Made by a program: the position numbers and the translations under genes. Below the pieces are notes generated by a model. It ran no database searches. It was not told where the DNA came from and saw only the letters and a program-made list of their open reading frames with translations. From contig JAPTJF010000146.1 in NCBI GenBank assembly GCA_029339195.1, positions 9,867 through 73,866 of the forward strand: 64,000 nt of DNA. The letters are read 5' to 3'. This document shows positions 47,264 to 58,374 of the stretch, in pieces (positions within the stretch are counted from its first letter, which is position 1; the number at the start of each line of letters is the position of its first letter). The DNA comes from Micractinium sp. NFX-FRZ. Taxonomy: Eukaryota > Chlorophyta > Trebouxiophyceae > Chlorellales > Chlorellaceae.

Positions 47264-47529
47264 TATGGCCGACCAGCGGCGCTCCCACACGGAGCTTGTG
47301 CGCCTGTCGGGAGCTCGGCGTTACGCTGCCTCTGGCTTCTAACTACTCTAGCTTCTGCGTCTCAGCTACCTAAACTGCCTATCTACCGTGACCCCAATTG
47401 CGTTGCGGCAGGCAATTCGCCTACAGGAAGCTGGTGAGCAAGAACAGCACATGCCAGCTCGGCCTTCGAACGAATCGGCAAAGCCCCTGCAAGCAGTGTC
47501 GATCACTTCATCCTTGTCATTAATTCACA
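47264..47529. promoter_or_regulatory. Short bidirectional promoter (IFT144 / Prx-Trx)
   Basis: Only about 266 bases separate the start codons of two divergent genes, so their core promoters and 5' leaders must overlap or abut. No RFX/X-box-like palindrome is obvious by eye. Confidence 0.5.
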
Positions 47530-50500
47530 ATGCGGCGCGCCCTGGCTCGTGTTGCGCAGCGGGCTGCCACAGTGGCGGCAGCGCAAAGCGAGGCCCTGCT
47601 TGCGTCTCGGGCGCTGGCAATCGGTGCTCTGGGAGTGTGCCAGCGCTCAGGGTGCGCCGCTGCCCCATGGGCACCCACCCGCTCTCTGCACTCCTCGCCC
47701 ACTTGGGCGCTCTCCGAGCAGGACTATGCCGCTGTGTTTTACCCTGAGCCCGAGGCGGAGGTGGGGGAGCAGGCTCCGAGCTTCTCACTGTCCGGTGCGC
47801 AGTGGTAGGGTTGTTTGCCGCATTGGCGGGTGGCGGGAGGCGGTCGGTGCATAGTGACGTCACTCGCACAGCTCTGTTGTGAAGACGCACCCCTGACGTC
47901 GGAGTACAGTTTCCTGACCCTTCTGGCTCTTGCGTTGACCACCTCAGCTGCACACGCGCCCCTGTCGCCCGCCAATGCCTCATTCGGCCACAAACTCCAT
48001 GTGCCGTGCTCACGATGTCTTTTGCTTTCCTCTGGTGCTCGCTGCCAACCCGCTGCAGCCGTTGTTGACGGCGAGGTTAAGCAGGTGTCCCTGGATGACT
48101 ACAAGGGCAAGTACGTCATCCTCTTCTTCTACCCCAAGGACTTCACGTGAGTGCCAGCGCCAGGTTGGCAGGCCGTGCTGACATGGCGTGGTAACAGCAG
48201 GCACCACCCACCGGAGCCCGCTGTTGTGGCAGGCATGCCAGCGCCTGGTGCGGCCATGACAGCAGTGGACACTCGTGCAGGCTGTCTGCACGTATGGCGG
48301 CTCTGGCATCAACCATTGTGCCTGCCTGCCCCTGCCAATTCTCCTGCTGCGCCTGGAGCTGTATTCACCCTTTGCCCACGTTTGCCTGCCTGTCCCCCCT
48401 GCCCCCCCGTCAGGTTTGTGTGCCCCACCGAGATCATTGCCTTCAGCGACCGAGCCAAGGAGTTTGAGGCGCTCAACTGCCAGGTGGGCGGGCTGTGCGG
48501 ACGGTTCTTTTCGCAGATATTGAGTAACAGAGGCACCAGACATGAAAGAGGTCGGTTTCAGGTGGGGTGGCTGAGGAGTTTAAGTGTGCTCAGTTGCTAG
48601 ATGGGTGAGGGGTGCGATCGGCGGGCAGGATGACGGGCAGCTGTTTGCTCATGGGGGTGCCTCGGTAGCAACCAAGGGGTGGACAGCGGGAGAAGAAGGG
48701 ACACTGTCCAGGGCATCAGCACCCAGCCGCCCACTTTGCGTCGCCATTGCGCGACATGCCTGGTCAAACCATTCTGTGCGCGCCCTCACCTCACTTCGTG
48801 CACCCTGCCACTGCTGCTGTCCCCCGCTGCTGCCGCAGCTGCTGGCCTGCTCCACTGACACCCCCGAGGTGCACCTGGCATGGATCAAGACGCCTCGCAA
48901 GCGCGGCGGCCTGGGCTTCATGCAGGTAACGCCCGGCGTGGCAGGCTGGGCAGGGCCGGAGGGTGGGGGGCGGCTGGAACGGGCCTCATGCATGTGGGGT
49001 GATGTGGCAGGCTGGGCAGGGTGGCGGGTGGGGAGGAGCGTGGAGCAGTGTGGAGCAGCCTGGCCCCGCTTTCCCTGCTGCAGCACGGGCACAAGCAACT
49101 TTCACTCCTGGGTGCCCTCACCCTCCGTCCACCCACCCACCCACCTCCCACTTGTCTCGATCCCAGATTCCAATCCTCGCCGACGTCACCAAGGCGGTGT
49201 CGGCACGGTACGGCACGCTCAAGCGGGACGCCGGCATCGCGCTGCGCGGGCTGTACATCATCAACCCAGAGGTGGGCGGCATGTGAGGTCGCTTGTGTAT
49301 GAGCAAGAAGGTAGCTTGCGGTAGGATGGGTAGCAAAGCAGGGGTGCCTGGGAGGGGTGTGGGTTAAGGCCCCGGTGTGTGGACTGCCCGTTGTCCTTGT
49401 GACTGCACCAATAGTCGCACCCTCCGCACGCCCCTTTTGACGTGGATGTGCCCGCCCTACTTGTCTGGCTGCCTGCAGGGCGTGCTGGAGCACATCACGG
49501 TGAACAACTTCCCCATTGGGCGCAACGTGGATGAGGCGCTGCGCACGCTGCAGGTCGGCCTGGGCAGGGTACGGGTAGGAGATGGCACACAGCGGGTCTG
49601 GCTGGGGGGCTGCAACGGGGGCCGCACTGCGCCGCACCGCATGGTTGTGGCGTGTAATAGAGGTAGGCCGCTACGGTGAACATCACCCGTTCTGACACCT
49701 GTACTCGCCTGCTGTGCTCGCCTGCATCCTTGCCTGCACTGCCTGCAGGCCATCCAGTACGTGGCGGAGCACGGCGAGGTGTGCCCTGCCGGGTGGGTGC
49801 CGGGCGGCAAGACGATGGTGGCGGACCCGGAGAAGAGCCTGGAGTACTTTGAGACGGTGGGGGAGGAGGAGGTGAGTCATGATCATAAGAGGCAGTCGGG
49901 GGGAAGGAGGGGTGTGGAGGTGAGGCGGGTATCCCGGGAGGACCAGTGGCTGGAAGCCAGGGAGGACTGGAGACTGCGAGCGAGTGTGAGCTAGGCTTGC
50001 ACGCTGGCACAAGGCAATCCACAGGGCATGACGCGTGGGCACCCACAAGCTGCGGCAAACATGCACAAACAAACCCGCTCCGCACAGCCTTCTCCCCCTG
50101 GCTCACCTCCCTGCCCCAGCGACTTCCCTCCCCACCCCCTGTGCAGGAGGCAAACGAGCCGGGTTCCGCCCTGCTGAAGATCAAGAGCAAGAAGCAGTTT
50201 GACGAACTGGTGGCCTCGGGTGAGGGAGAGGAGTGCTGATTGACTTCCTGCTTCCCTGCCAACCAACCTGCTTGCTACACATCGTCCCAGCCAGGCTGCA
50301 GCTCCGTAAACTAGCCAGGCTGCACATGCTACTCTGCCATTGCCGGGGTGTGTGCGTAGTGATGCCCGATCTGGGTTTACAACAGGGGCGGGCTGACACA
50401 ACGAGGGCCCCACGCCCGGCACCCCCCATGTGTTGTGCAGGCAACAAGGTGGTGGTCAAGTTCTGGGCCCCCTGGTGCGGCAAGTGCCGCATGATTGCCC

Positions 50501-51547
50501 CCAAGGTGGACGAAATGCAGGTGAGGCGGGGCATGGGGCGGGCGGATGGGTGGGCACGGGGCAGGCGGAGGAGGCCGCGGGAGGTGTCCCCAAGCTGCAG
50601 CCGAGGCCAAGCGTGGTGGGAGAGCTACTGGAGGCCTGGGGGGCAGATCATTAAGCTGCAAGCGACGCCGGTGGTTGGGTGTTCAGGACAGTTTTGTGCA
50701 CTTTTGGTGCAGGGGAGGATGTGGCACGCTGGGTTCACAGCATGCTTGAGTGGCAGGCAGGCAGGCCGCTGCGCCGCACGTTTGTGTGTTGCCGACCACA
50801 GCCCGCGTGGCACCAGACACCGCTGCTGCACCGCTCCTCTTACCCCATGACCACCTGCGCAGGCTCAATTCCCAGGCGTGACGGTGGCTTCATTTGACAC
50901 CACAGAGGCAGAGCTGGAGAGCTTGGCAGCGGAGATGGGGGTGAAGGCGCTGCCTCAGTTCCGGTTCTACCAGGTAGGGTGGGGTGAGGTTGGGGGTGCT
51001 GGGATAAAGGTGAAGAGGAGGAGGAAGAAGAAGGTGTGTTTGTTGAGGACAGTAGCAGCGGTGCGAGGCCTGCGTGAGGGCGTGGCATTGGGGGCAGGGC
51101 AGTGCTGGGTGGGCAATGTCTTGGGGAGCAGGCGCTGCCCCCCAGCTTTGCTCCTGCCAGGCTCCGGGTCAGAATTTACCTCGCTGCCCCCAGGTCTGCA
51201 CGCTGCCCTGCCATCGCCCCCTGCACCCCATGGCTCCCCCGCGTGATGGCCTCCCTGCTGACATATGCACTTACAAGCGTGTGCAGGAGGCGGGCGACAA
51301 GATCTTGGGGTACAAGAAAACGTATCTGCCCTATCATCTGCACTGCCCCACGTCTCCCCTTCCCTGTTGGCCTCCCTGGTCATGTGTGCACATGCCAATC
51401 ATCCGCATCCGCACTGCCCCACATCTCACCTTCCCTGTTGGCCTCCCTGGCGGATAAATGCAGGGCGGCAAGGAGGCGGCCGACAAGATTATGGGGTACA
51501 AGCTGCAGCCGCTGGCAGAGGCGTTCCGCAAGCTGGGCGCCATGTGA
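47530..51547 (+). CDS. 2-Cys peroxiredoxin fused to a C-terminal thioredoxin domain (386 aa)
   Basis: Exons: 47530-47794, 48059-48146, 48414-48483, 48839-48925, 49167-49271, 49479-49553, 49749-49871, 50147-50219, 50441-50520, 50863-50973, 51464-51547; 387 codons. The first 60 residues are Arg/Ala/Ser-rich with no acid until after RSLHSSP, a likely mitochondrial (or plastid) presequence. Residues about 75-265 are a typical 2-Cys peroxiredoxin: FYPKDFTFVCPTE with the peroxidatic Cys, GGLG and EYF motifs linked to overoxidation sensitivity, and EVCPAGW with the resolving Cys. The rest is a thioredoxin fold: [20 protein letters not shown], then [11 protein letters not shown] with the cis-Pro. The active site is WCGKC, not the usual WCGPC. 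The fusion would let one chain reduce peroxide and regenerate itself. It shares its upstream region with IFT144. The last intron holds duplicated fragments. Confidence 0.92.
51287..51450. repeat. Duplicated exon fragment and 39-base repeats in the last Prx-Trx intron
   Basis: GAGGCGGGCGACAAGATCTT and following bases (51287-51320) copy the start of the last exon ([10 protein letters not shown] versus [10 protein letters not shown]), but its length and donor do not fit the frame. A 39-base stretch ending CCTGTTGGCCTCCCTGG occurs at 51341-51379 and again at 51412-51450, just before the real acceptor. Confidence 0.7.
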
Positions 51548-52139
51548 GCATGTTGATAGTGACGTGGCATCCTGGGCTAGGTGGCGGGCCGCCTGCCCAT
51601 GCAGGGCGCGGTGAGCGCTGCCTGGAGAGGCAGCGCCTCTGGCAGCGGCGTACCGGTTGAGGCTTTGGTGCTCGTTCATTCTTGGTGTCTTTCCGCCTGG
51701 CTTGCTTGCCACCCATGGTGCCCCTTTCCCAGTGCGCTAATGTTGTTCCTGGCATTATTCTCGCTTCAGCTGTCACCGTTTCCGGCTTCTTTTCCTGCTC
51801 TGCTCTCAGCCTCCTGCCATCACTGAGCTGCACTCTGCGTGGCGCAGTCCGGCCTGATGCCGCGGACTGTAACCGCACAGACAATTCCACGCTCTTGGAT
51901 TCAGCTAGCACTCAGGGGAGGCAGCCTTCAAACAGGAGGTCACCAAGGCATGCCTGGCGCAGGCGCCCCATTGCATCTCGCTGCGCCGAGCTCTCGTCCT
52001 GCCCTACCAGACTCATACAGGCACCCTGCCTGGTATAACCTGGGTGCAACATGGGGTCGAGAGGTTTACAGGTGCCTGAGGCAGCCAGGCAGTGGTCAGT
52101 TCCTGCAAGCCCGCGTAACGCAAATTCATCTCATGCCAG
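51548..52139. other. Intergenic region between convergent genes
   Basis: Non-coding 3' regions of the Prx-Trx gene and the first ankyrin gene. It contains TGTAA at 51868-51872 (plus) and TGTAA on minus at 52070-52066, the latter about 70 bases past the ankyrin stop; both are candidate polyadenylation signals. Confidence 0.5.
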
Positions 52140-52949
52140 TCAGGCCGCTGACTGTGCAAGTACGCGCCACACAAGCGGGATGGGCAGCTGCATGCCAGCC
52201 TGCCGCTGAGAGCGCCCCAGGCAGAGGGCGCCCATGCGCAGGCGCTCTCTGTGTGCAGGTGGCAGGCGCTGCACCAGCAAAGCCGCCTCCTCAGCTGAGC
52301 GCTCAACCACAGCAGGCAGTGCAGCGCCCAAGCCGCTGCATGGGAGAGGCACCAGCGCCCATTCCGCCGTGCCCAGCCGCTGGCGGGTCGCTACAAAAGC
52401 AAACAGCGGGTGCGCCCATGAGCCTGCTCGCGACAGCGAAGCCAGCAGCTCCCTCACGGGCGGCAGCAGGGGGCCTGCCAGCAGGCAGCGGGCGGTGTTG
52501 GCGTCCTTGCGCACAAGTGCTAGGTCCAGCGGGGTCTGGCTCCTCACGCTCCTGGTCAAAGCTAAAGCCGGCGCCGCCTCCAGCAGTAGCGGTATGACGC
52601 TTGTTCGCTGATGCATGGCAGCAGAATACAGAGCTGTCCATTGGTCGGATGATGTGGCTGCCAGAGGGTCAGCACCCGCTGCCAGCAGCCGGCACACGCA
52701 CTCCACGTCGCCAGAGGTGGCCGCAAACAGGAGGGGAGTCATGCCGTTGGGTTGGGCAGCGTTGGCACATGCCCCCGCTGCCAGCAGGGCCGCCACGCTG
52801 GCAGAGTGCCCACGTGCAGCCGCTATGTGGAGGGGCGCCCAGCGGGCGCCAGCCGGGTTCACTTGAGCCCCAGCTTCCAGGCACGTCGCTATACTTTCCG
52901 CATCCCCAATAGCAGCAGCAGCAAACAGCTGTGCTGCAAGGTCGGCCAT
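52140..52949 (-). CDS. Ankyrin-repeat protein, tandem copy 1 (269 aa)
   Basis: Single-exon gene starting MADLAAQLFAAAAIGDAESI. Four to five ankyrin repeats follow: CLEAGAQVNPAGARWAPLHI, AARGHSASVAALLAAGA, MTPLLFAATSGDVECVCRLL, then weaker repeats to about residue 150. The remaining 110 residues are not ankyrin and end ERLRMGALCLGRSQRQAGMQ with LPIPLVWRVLAQSAA. The same tail is found in the neighbouring paralogue, so it is a conserved domain of unknown role. Its LxxxCLxxxxxQ...LP.PL..L pattern is loosely like a SOCS box (ubiquitin-ligase adaptor), but that is inference. No signal peptide or membrane span. An upstream in-frame extension of the frame lacks a better start. Confidence 0.8.
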   Translation of the reverse strand: MADLAAQLFAAAAIGDAESIATCLEAGAQVNPAGARWAPLHIAAARGHSASVAALLAAGACANAAQPNGMTPLLFAATSGDVECVCRLLAAGADPLAATSSDQWTALYSAAMHQRTSVIPLLLEAAPALALTRSVRSQTPLDLALVRKDANTARCLLAGPLLPPVRELLASLSRAGSWAHPLFAFVATRQRLGTAEWALVPLPCSGLGAALPAVVERSAEEAALLVQRLPPAHRERLRMGALCLGRSQRQAGMQLPIPLVWRVLAQSAA

Positions 52950-54795
52950 GGCCAAGGCTCTAGGTGGTGGGCTCCTGCTAAGAGGGTGGGTAGCAGGGGC
53001 GGAGGTTAGAAAGCAGGGGCGGAGGTGAGAAAGCAGCGGCGGGGGCGGCGGCGGCAGACGGACGAGGGTGAGGGTGGTGCAGCTGGATCGGGTCCAGGCA
53101 TGCTGCAAAGCTCACCCCTGGTCGCTGGCTTTTAACGACCTGCGAGTGCCGCTGGACGGCCCACCCCTGCCAATGAGCGACCCCGCTGCAAGCACTCGTC
53201 ATCGATAGCTGTGAAATACGAAGGGTTGGAGTGAAGTAGGCTCGCAATGGCTGACGGTGTGATGCCCAGACTTGCCTGCCGCTGTCGGAAGATGGTTGGC
53301 AGGCTGCGAGGGTACAGGCACTACCGAGGCTCTGGTGATCTGGGGGGCAAGCTCGTCTCAAGCAAAATTCTGTATATTCCAGAGTCAATTTACTGCAAAC
53401 TTACGTTGAGTTCCTCAGAACACTTGCGTAGGCGCAAGCACATCGCCAGTGGCAGCTGAACAAGCTGTAAGAATGCATGCCGGCTAAAAAGCCTGCCTGC
53501 CTGCGTGCTCGCCTGCCGCAGGTTGCTTTCACTCTTTTGCAGTATTTTCTTCACAGTCAGCTGGCACAGCGCAGGCAAACGCCAAGGAGGTGCAGGTGAA
53601 GAAGCTTTCTATGAAGAGAAGACGAGGGGGCACACCGAGGATCCACCCCTCCCCCCACTCTCAGCGCAATTTCCAGGCCTGCTCCAGGTGGGACAGGAGG
53701 CTGGCACCATGATTCTCTGCCTTCATTGCGAGCCATGAAATGGCTATAGCTATACTGTGAAGCGAAGAGGTGCTGACGTGGATTGGTTACGATTTTGTAC
53801 AATGCTGCGGAGAGGGGTCTGCGGTCGCGTAGGCACGATGCTGTTTCTAAAATGCGCAATGCCATCGGACGTTGTGGCGAACGAGGGAGGCTGCGGCCTC
53901 GCCGCAGCAGCGTGTGAGCGTCGCCAAAATCGGGCGCAAAAGTCGCGCACGGGAAATGCTCCTATCATGCTCAACTGCGGGTTCCAACTCGGTGGCACCC
54001 GCATCGTCGCAAACGAAATTTTGTAAGTAAGGCGATGGGCGGGGCCCCGAGCCGTTCTGTGTTCGCTGGCGTTTTCGCGCGCGCGCAGCAGCAGGCCCAG
54101 CACACGGTCGTTGTCTCGTTAGCCTGCGCAACTTGTGGGCGCGTTGTGCCACTTTGGACGAGACGATTGCTGCCCTGACCGGCGTGTCGGAGCGTGTCGG
54201 TGAGGTGAGGCGGTGAGGGTGAGGCGAGCGACGGTGTGCTGGAGGGTGCACACATCCTGCTTACGTAATCGGTTATCAATGGTTACGTAAGGGTCAGGTA
54301 ACCACAGGTCTCCAGAAGGTCCAATAATACTCTAGAGGTTTCTGGAAACTCCTAGAGGGGAAGCTACTAGGAAGCGTCTAGCCAGCTATGCAAGGCCAGT
54401 TTGGTCGCTGGGCAGGCTCATGGCTCGCACCCCTGTCAGGGCAACGACAGGCTGGTTTGGATCACTTTGGGCACTGCTTTGCGTCAACAACAGGTGTCCG
54501 TGCTAAACAGCAGCTGCTGGCACCTCCTGACCGAACTGACCTTTGCCGAGCACGGCACACCCCCAGCGCAGGGGCTGCTAACGAGCACACCTCCTCACAC
54601 AGCATCTTGCTCATACGGCACAAGCCGGCACCTTTCTAAACGTAATGCCACAGTCAGATGTGAGGCCCTTGTTCCGAAAGACAGTGGAGGATGAAAAGGG
54701 CCTGTGCAACCACCAGATGGCAAGCACGCACATGAGGGAAGACGAGCGGGCACGTGAGCGGGGAGGAAATGGCGTGACGATTTGTGCAGAGGAAG
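52950..54795. other. 1.8-kb intergenic region of lower GC
   Basis: Between the two ankyrin genes. It has short repeats of AAGCAGGGGCGGAGGT near 53000, an 89-codon open frame at 53757-54026 (plus) with no recognisable family, and an imperfect 28-base palindrome at 54330-54357. From about 53200 to 54400 the base composition is less GC-rich than the surrounding genes. No mobile-element protein was recognised. Confidence 0.45.
54330..54357. repeat. 28-base imperfect palindrome
   Basis: CTCTAGAGGTTTC / GGAAACTCCTAGAG arms pair nearly perfectly around a TG centre. It could form a hairpin or be a remnant of a small element. TCCAGAAGG and TTTCTGGAAA nearby look related. Confidence 0.5.
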
Positions 54796-55626
54796 TTACG
54801 CCGCCAGCGCCAGCACGTGCCAGGCAAGCGGGATGGGCAGGCAAATGCCAGCCTGGCGCTGGGCACGGGCCAGGCAGAGGGTTGCCACCCGCAGGCGCTG
54901 CCGGTCTGCGGGTGCAAGGCGCTGCATCAGCAGAGCCGCTTCCGTTGCTGAGCGCGCCAGCACGGCTGGCAGGGCGGTGATCAAATCGGTGCAGGGGGTG
55001 GGAACTTGCGCCCACTCTGCCGGCGTCAGTGGCTGGCGGCCAGCAAGGGTTGCGTAGAGCGGCTGCGCCTGCCAGCCTGCAATGCCAAGCGCAGGCAACA
55101 GCTGGCATGCGGGCGGCAGCAGGCCGTCCTCCATCAGCAAGCGGGCAGTTGAGAAGTGGAGGTGCCGTAGAGCCATCTCCACGGGCGTGCGGCACTTGTC
55201 TGCCCAGGCCAGCGCTGCTTCCGGGGCCGCCCGCAGCAGCAGCGGGATCACCGCGTCGCAGGCAAACGCCGCTGCGTGGTGCAGCGCTGTACGCTGGCCT
55301 GCCAGGGCGCCTGCCATTGGGTCCGTGCCTGCTGCCAGCAGCAGAGCCACACAGCTGACGTCGCCGCCGATGGCTGCGCAATGCAGGGGGGTGATGCCGT
55401 CTGGCACCGCTGTTGCATTCACGTCTGCCCCTGCCGCAATCAGGGCGGCAACGCAGCTGGCGTGCCGGAAGCATGCTGCGTGGCACAGGGGGTTCCAACA
55501 GTGGCCCCAGCGGATGTCGGCGCCGGCCCCTGCTGCCAGGCATGCTACCAAGGTCTCCACATCCCCTCTTTGGGCCGCGCTGCCTAGCTCTGATGCCAAG
55601 TCAGCCATAAAGGCACTGAGCTGCAT
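54796..55626 (-). CDS. Ankyrin-repeat protein, tandem copy 2 (276 aa)
   Basis: Single-exon gene. The ATG at 55626 gives MQLSAFMADLASELGSAA; the paralogue begins at the equivalent MADL, so 55608 is an equally good start. Ankyrin repeats: ADIRWGHCWNPLCHAACFRH, CVAALIAAGADVNATAVPDG, ITPLHCAAIGGDVSCVALLL and RTALHHAAAFACDAVIPLLL. The C-terminal domain parallels copy 1 line by line: LTPAEWAQVPTPC, LPAVLARSATEAALLMQRL, RLRVATLCLARAQRQAG, LPIPLAWHVLALAA. Repeats mediate protein binding; function is otherwise unknown. The pair arose by tandem duplication with 1.8 kb between copies. Confidence 0.82.
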   Translation of the reverse strand: MQLSAFMADLASELGSAAQRGDVETLVACLAAGAGADIRWGHCWNPLCHAACFRHASCVAALIAAGADVNATAVPDGITPLHCAAIGGDVSCVALLLAAGTDPMAGALAGQRTALHHAAAFACDAVIPLLLRAAPEAALAWADKCRTPVEMALRHLHFSTARLLMEDGLLPPACQLLPALGIAGWQAQPLYATLAGRQPLTPAEWAQVPTPCTDLITALPAVLARSATEAALLMQRLAPADRQRLRVATLCLARAQRQAGICLPIPLAWHVLALAA

Positions 55627-56676
55627 GGTGGTCGATTCGTCGGACGGCTGAGGAAACCTGGGCGGCGAGCGAAGGCGCAGGGGGAAGCAGGGCGAGTGAC
55701 AAGGCTGGTTTCAAGGCTGCTCGCCCATCCAAGGCAAGCGGTGTTGGCAGGCGTTGAGAAGCGAGGCAGCTGCCGCCTCACCTGCACCTCGGATGAGCAA
55801 CCTATTAAGGGAGTGTGTGGAAAAAGTCCGCTGAAAGCTGCGAGGAGTGCATGACAGGCAGACGACACAGAATGGCATCCAAGTGGCCTGGATGGCAGCT
55901 GCTGACTGGGCCATCCCTGTTGGCGCTGCTGGCGGCAGGCCTAGCTGGCAGGACCGGCAGGAGATTAAGCCATATCCAATATACTCAGTTGTTCCCCCAC
56001 ATCGGGCAATCATCCCTAGCAGAACCTCAAGCTGACTGGCTTTCTGTGTGTGCACTGTCAGCGCCCGCCTTGACGGCCACAGGCCACTGCGCCTGCCTTG
56101 ATCAGCACTGCTATTGCAGCGCACTCAGCGGTGCGCCAGATGCTGTGGGAGCCACCAGTAACACGTCGAACGTCCGGCGCAAGGTATCCTGCTACTGCAG
56201 ATACACGCCATGAGCTCGCAACCAGCCGCGGAAGATGCGAGTCGGGCCTGCTGCCGCTGCCGCCTGCTTCCGCCGCTGCACCTCGGCTCCTGCCTTAGCA
56301 CAAGCTTTGCTGGCATTAGTACAAGCGATGTAGCAGGACCTTATGTGCACTTTCCTTGCTATGTTTCACATGTAACTTTGATGCAGGGCTGCGCCAAAGG
56401 GGCCCACACATTCACCTGCACAGGGCGCCGCCAGCGGCAGCGGCCTTTGTTGCAGCTGCCTGCAGCTACGTGGGCGCACTTACCTTCTACTCGCAGGCGT
56501 CATTTAGCGACGACGGACTGTCGTCCTGGGCATCTTGTAAATACTCCGAGGCGCCTTTCGCAAGCTCAGCGTCTCGGTGGTCAGGAACCCTTCCCGGTGC
56601 CGGCCCTGCTGCGTGCTCTTCCCGCTCGCGGCCTGGTAACAGCTTCGGCGGACATCGCGCGGGCCCCCGCCACAGC
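55627..56676. other. Divergent intergenic region
   Basis: About 1 kb between ankyrin copy 2 (minus) and the DUF924 gene (plus). Open frames on both strands lack protein-like features; the frame upstream of 56677 is open back to 56356 and could be leader or an N-terminal extension. Confidence 0.4.
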
Positions 56677-58275
56677 ATGGTGCAGCCCGACGCAATCCTG
56701 CAGTACCCGCAGGCGCCGCCCGATGCCTCGCCGCCGCGCGATACGGCGCCTGCTGGTGCCAGCACCACAGAGCTGCCCCCTCGGGCGAAGGCCGTTTTGG
56801 ACTTCTGGTGTGTGCTCCCCTGTCCACAGCATGCCCTGCATTCGTGCGCATTCCACTGCACTCACCCTCCATGCCTGCCGCCCCAGCTGCCGCCCTCACC
56901 CCTCCACTGCTCCCACCCTTACATACATGTGCGTTGAAGGTTTGGTGAGGGCTGGGAAGCTGCCTCGCCAGATGAAGCCTTCCCAGAGCGCCAGCCTGTG
57001 TGGTTTGGCCAGAATCCAGAGGTGGACGCCGACATCAGGCGCCGCTTCTCGGCTGACCTCGAGGCGCTGCTGGTGGGCGAGTGTGACAGCTGGCCAGCTC
57101 AGGGCCCCACTGCTTGCGCCCTGGCGGCGATACTGCTGGCGGACCAGCTGCCCAGAAATGCCTTCAGAGGCAGCGCCAAGATGTATGCGGGCGATGGGCG
57201 GGCGCTGGCGTGGGCAAAGGAGATGCTGGTGGGTTGGGGCGAGTGGTTGGGCGGGCGAGGCGCTCTCTCTGCTTCTGCTGTAGCGGCAGTGGAAGCAGCG
57301 CCAGGCGCGTGTGTTACGACGGTGTCTTAACAGCCCTTTGATGCTGCCTGCAAATGCTTACTTAGTTCCTCTCCATCAGCTGTCCTGTCGACCCGTCCGC
57401 AGCTTGCCCTTTTCGCCCGCCGACCCGTCCCCTTGCCCATCCATCTCCCTGACCGCCTCTTGACCTGCCTGCCTGCCTGCCTGCCTGCTCCCACTGCGCA
57501 GGCCAGCGCCACCGACCGCCAGCTCAAGCCCATCCAGCGCATCTTTGTCTACCTGCCACTCATGCACCACGAGTCGCTGGCAGACCAGGAGGTGCGGCTG
57601 ATGCTTTGTTCGGGGTTGCGGAGGTGTGTGGTTGCAGAGGGGGCGGGTGGGTAGGTGCAGAGGTGGGAGGTGCAGGGGGTGCGGGGGCAGGGGCGAAAGG
57701 CGCAGCGGCGGCTTGATCCTTGGCACATGCCACTCGGCTTGCCGCTGTGCCGGTGACGGCTACGCGGCTTTCGCCTCGCGGGCAAGCCAGCAGGCCGGTT
57801 CAGCGGCAGGCAGCCGGAAGACGCATTTGCAATATTATTAAGGTGCAAGTGTCATCCCCCTGCCTGACTGGGCACGCGCAGGAGTGTGTGGCGCGCTTTG
57901 AGGGTCTGCACCGTGAGTGCCTGGTGGGCGGGCTACCAAGCATGGCCAAATTTATGGAGGTGAGGGGAGCACGAGTGTGGGCAGGCACTGCCGGAAGTTG
58001 GTTCCCTCTGGGATGCACTGCCAGTACACCTTGCTTGAACACTGCAGGCTGCTGTGCACCTCGTGAGCTCGTAAGCTGGCTCTTGCTTCCACACTGTCCG
58101 ACATGTGCGCCACAGCCGGCCCCCGCCCTTGCAGGAGGGCGTTGCGTATGCACGGAGCCACGCGGAGGTGGTGCGGCGCTGGGGCCACTTCCCACACCGC
58201 AACGCCATCCTGGGGCGGACCAACACGGAGGAGGAGGCGGCGGGCCTTGCTGACGGCACCATCCCGAGGTGGTGA
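56677..58275 (+). CDS. DUF924 family protein (242 aa)
   Basis: Exons: 56677-56807, 56940-57228, 57502-57591, 57882-57959, 58135-58275; 243 codons. After a Pro/Ala-rich N-terminus the family hallmarks appear in order: AVLDFWFGEGW; VWFGQNPEVDADIRRRF; ILLADQLPRNAFRGSAKMYA; IFVYLPLMHHESLADQE; EVVRRWGHFPHRNAILGRTN followed by TEEEA. DUF924 proteins are all-helical, TPR-like, and common in bacteria, fungi and algae; the biochemical role is not established. Length is typical. The first ATG before the domain was chosen; an upstream ATG in the same frame (56356) is possible. Confidence 0.9.
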
Positions 58276-58369
58276 AGAGGCTGCTGAGCACGGCAAGCGG
58301 GCAGCACCTGCTATAGCACCTCATGACCTGTTTGAAAACCCTACCTGCGTGCCTGTCTCCCCACACTTG

Positions 58370-58374
58370 TGTAA
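58370..58374 (+). terminator. Candidate polyadenylation signal TGTAA of the DUF924 gene
   Basis: TGTAA about 95 bases after the stop codon, at the distance expected for a green-algal polyadenylation signal. Confidence 0.45.
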
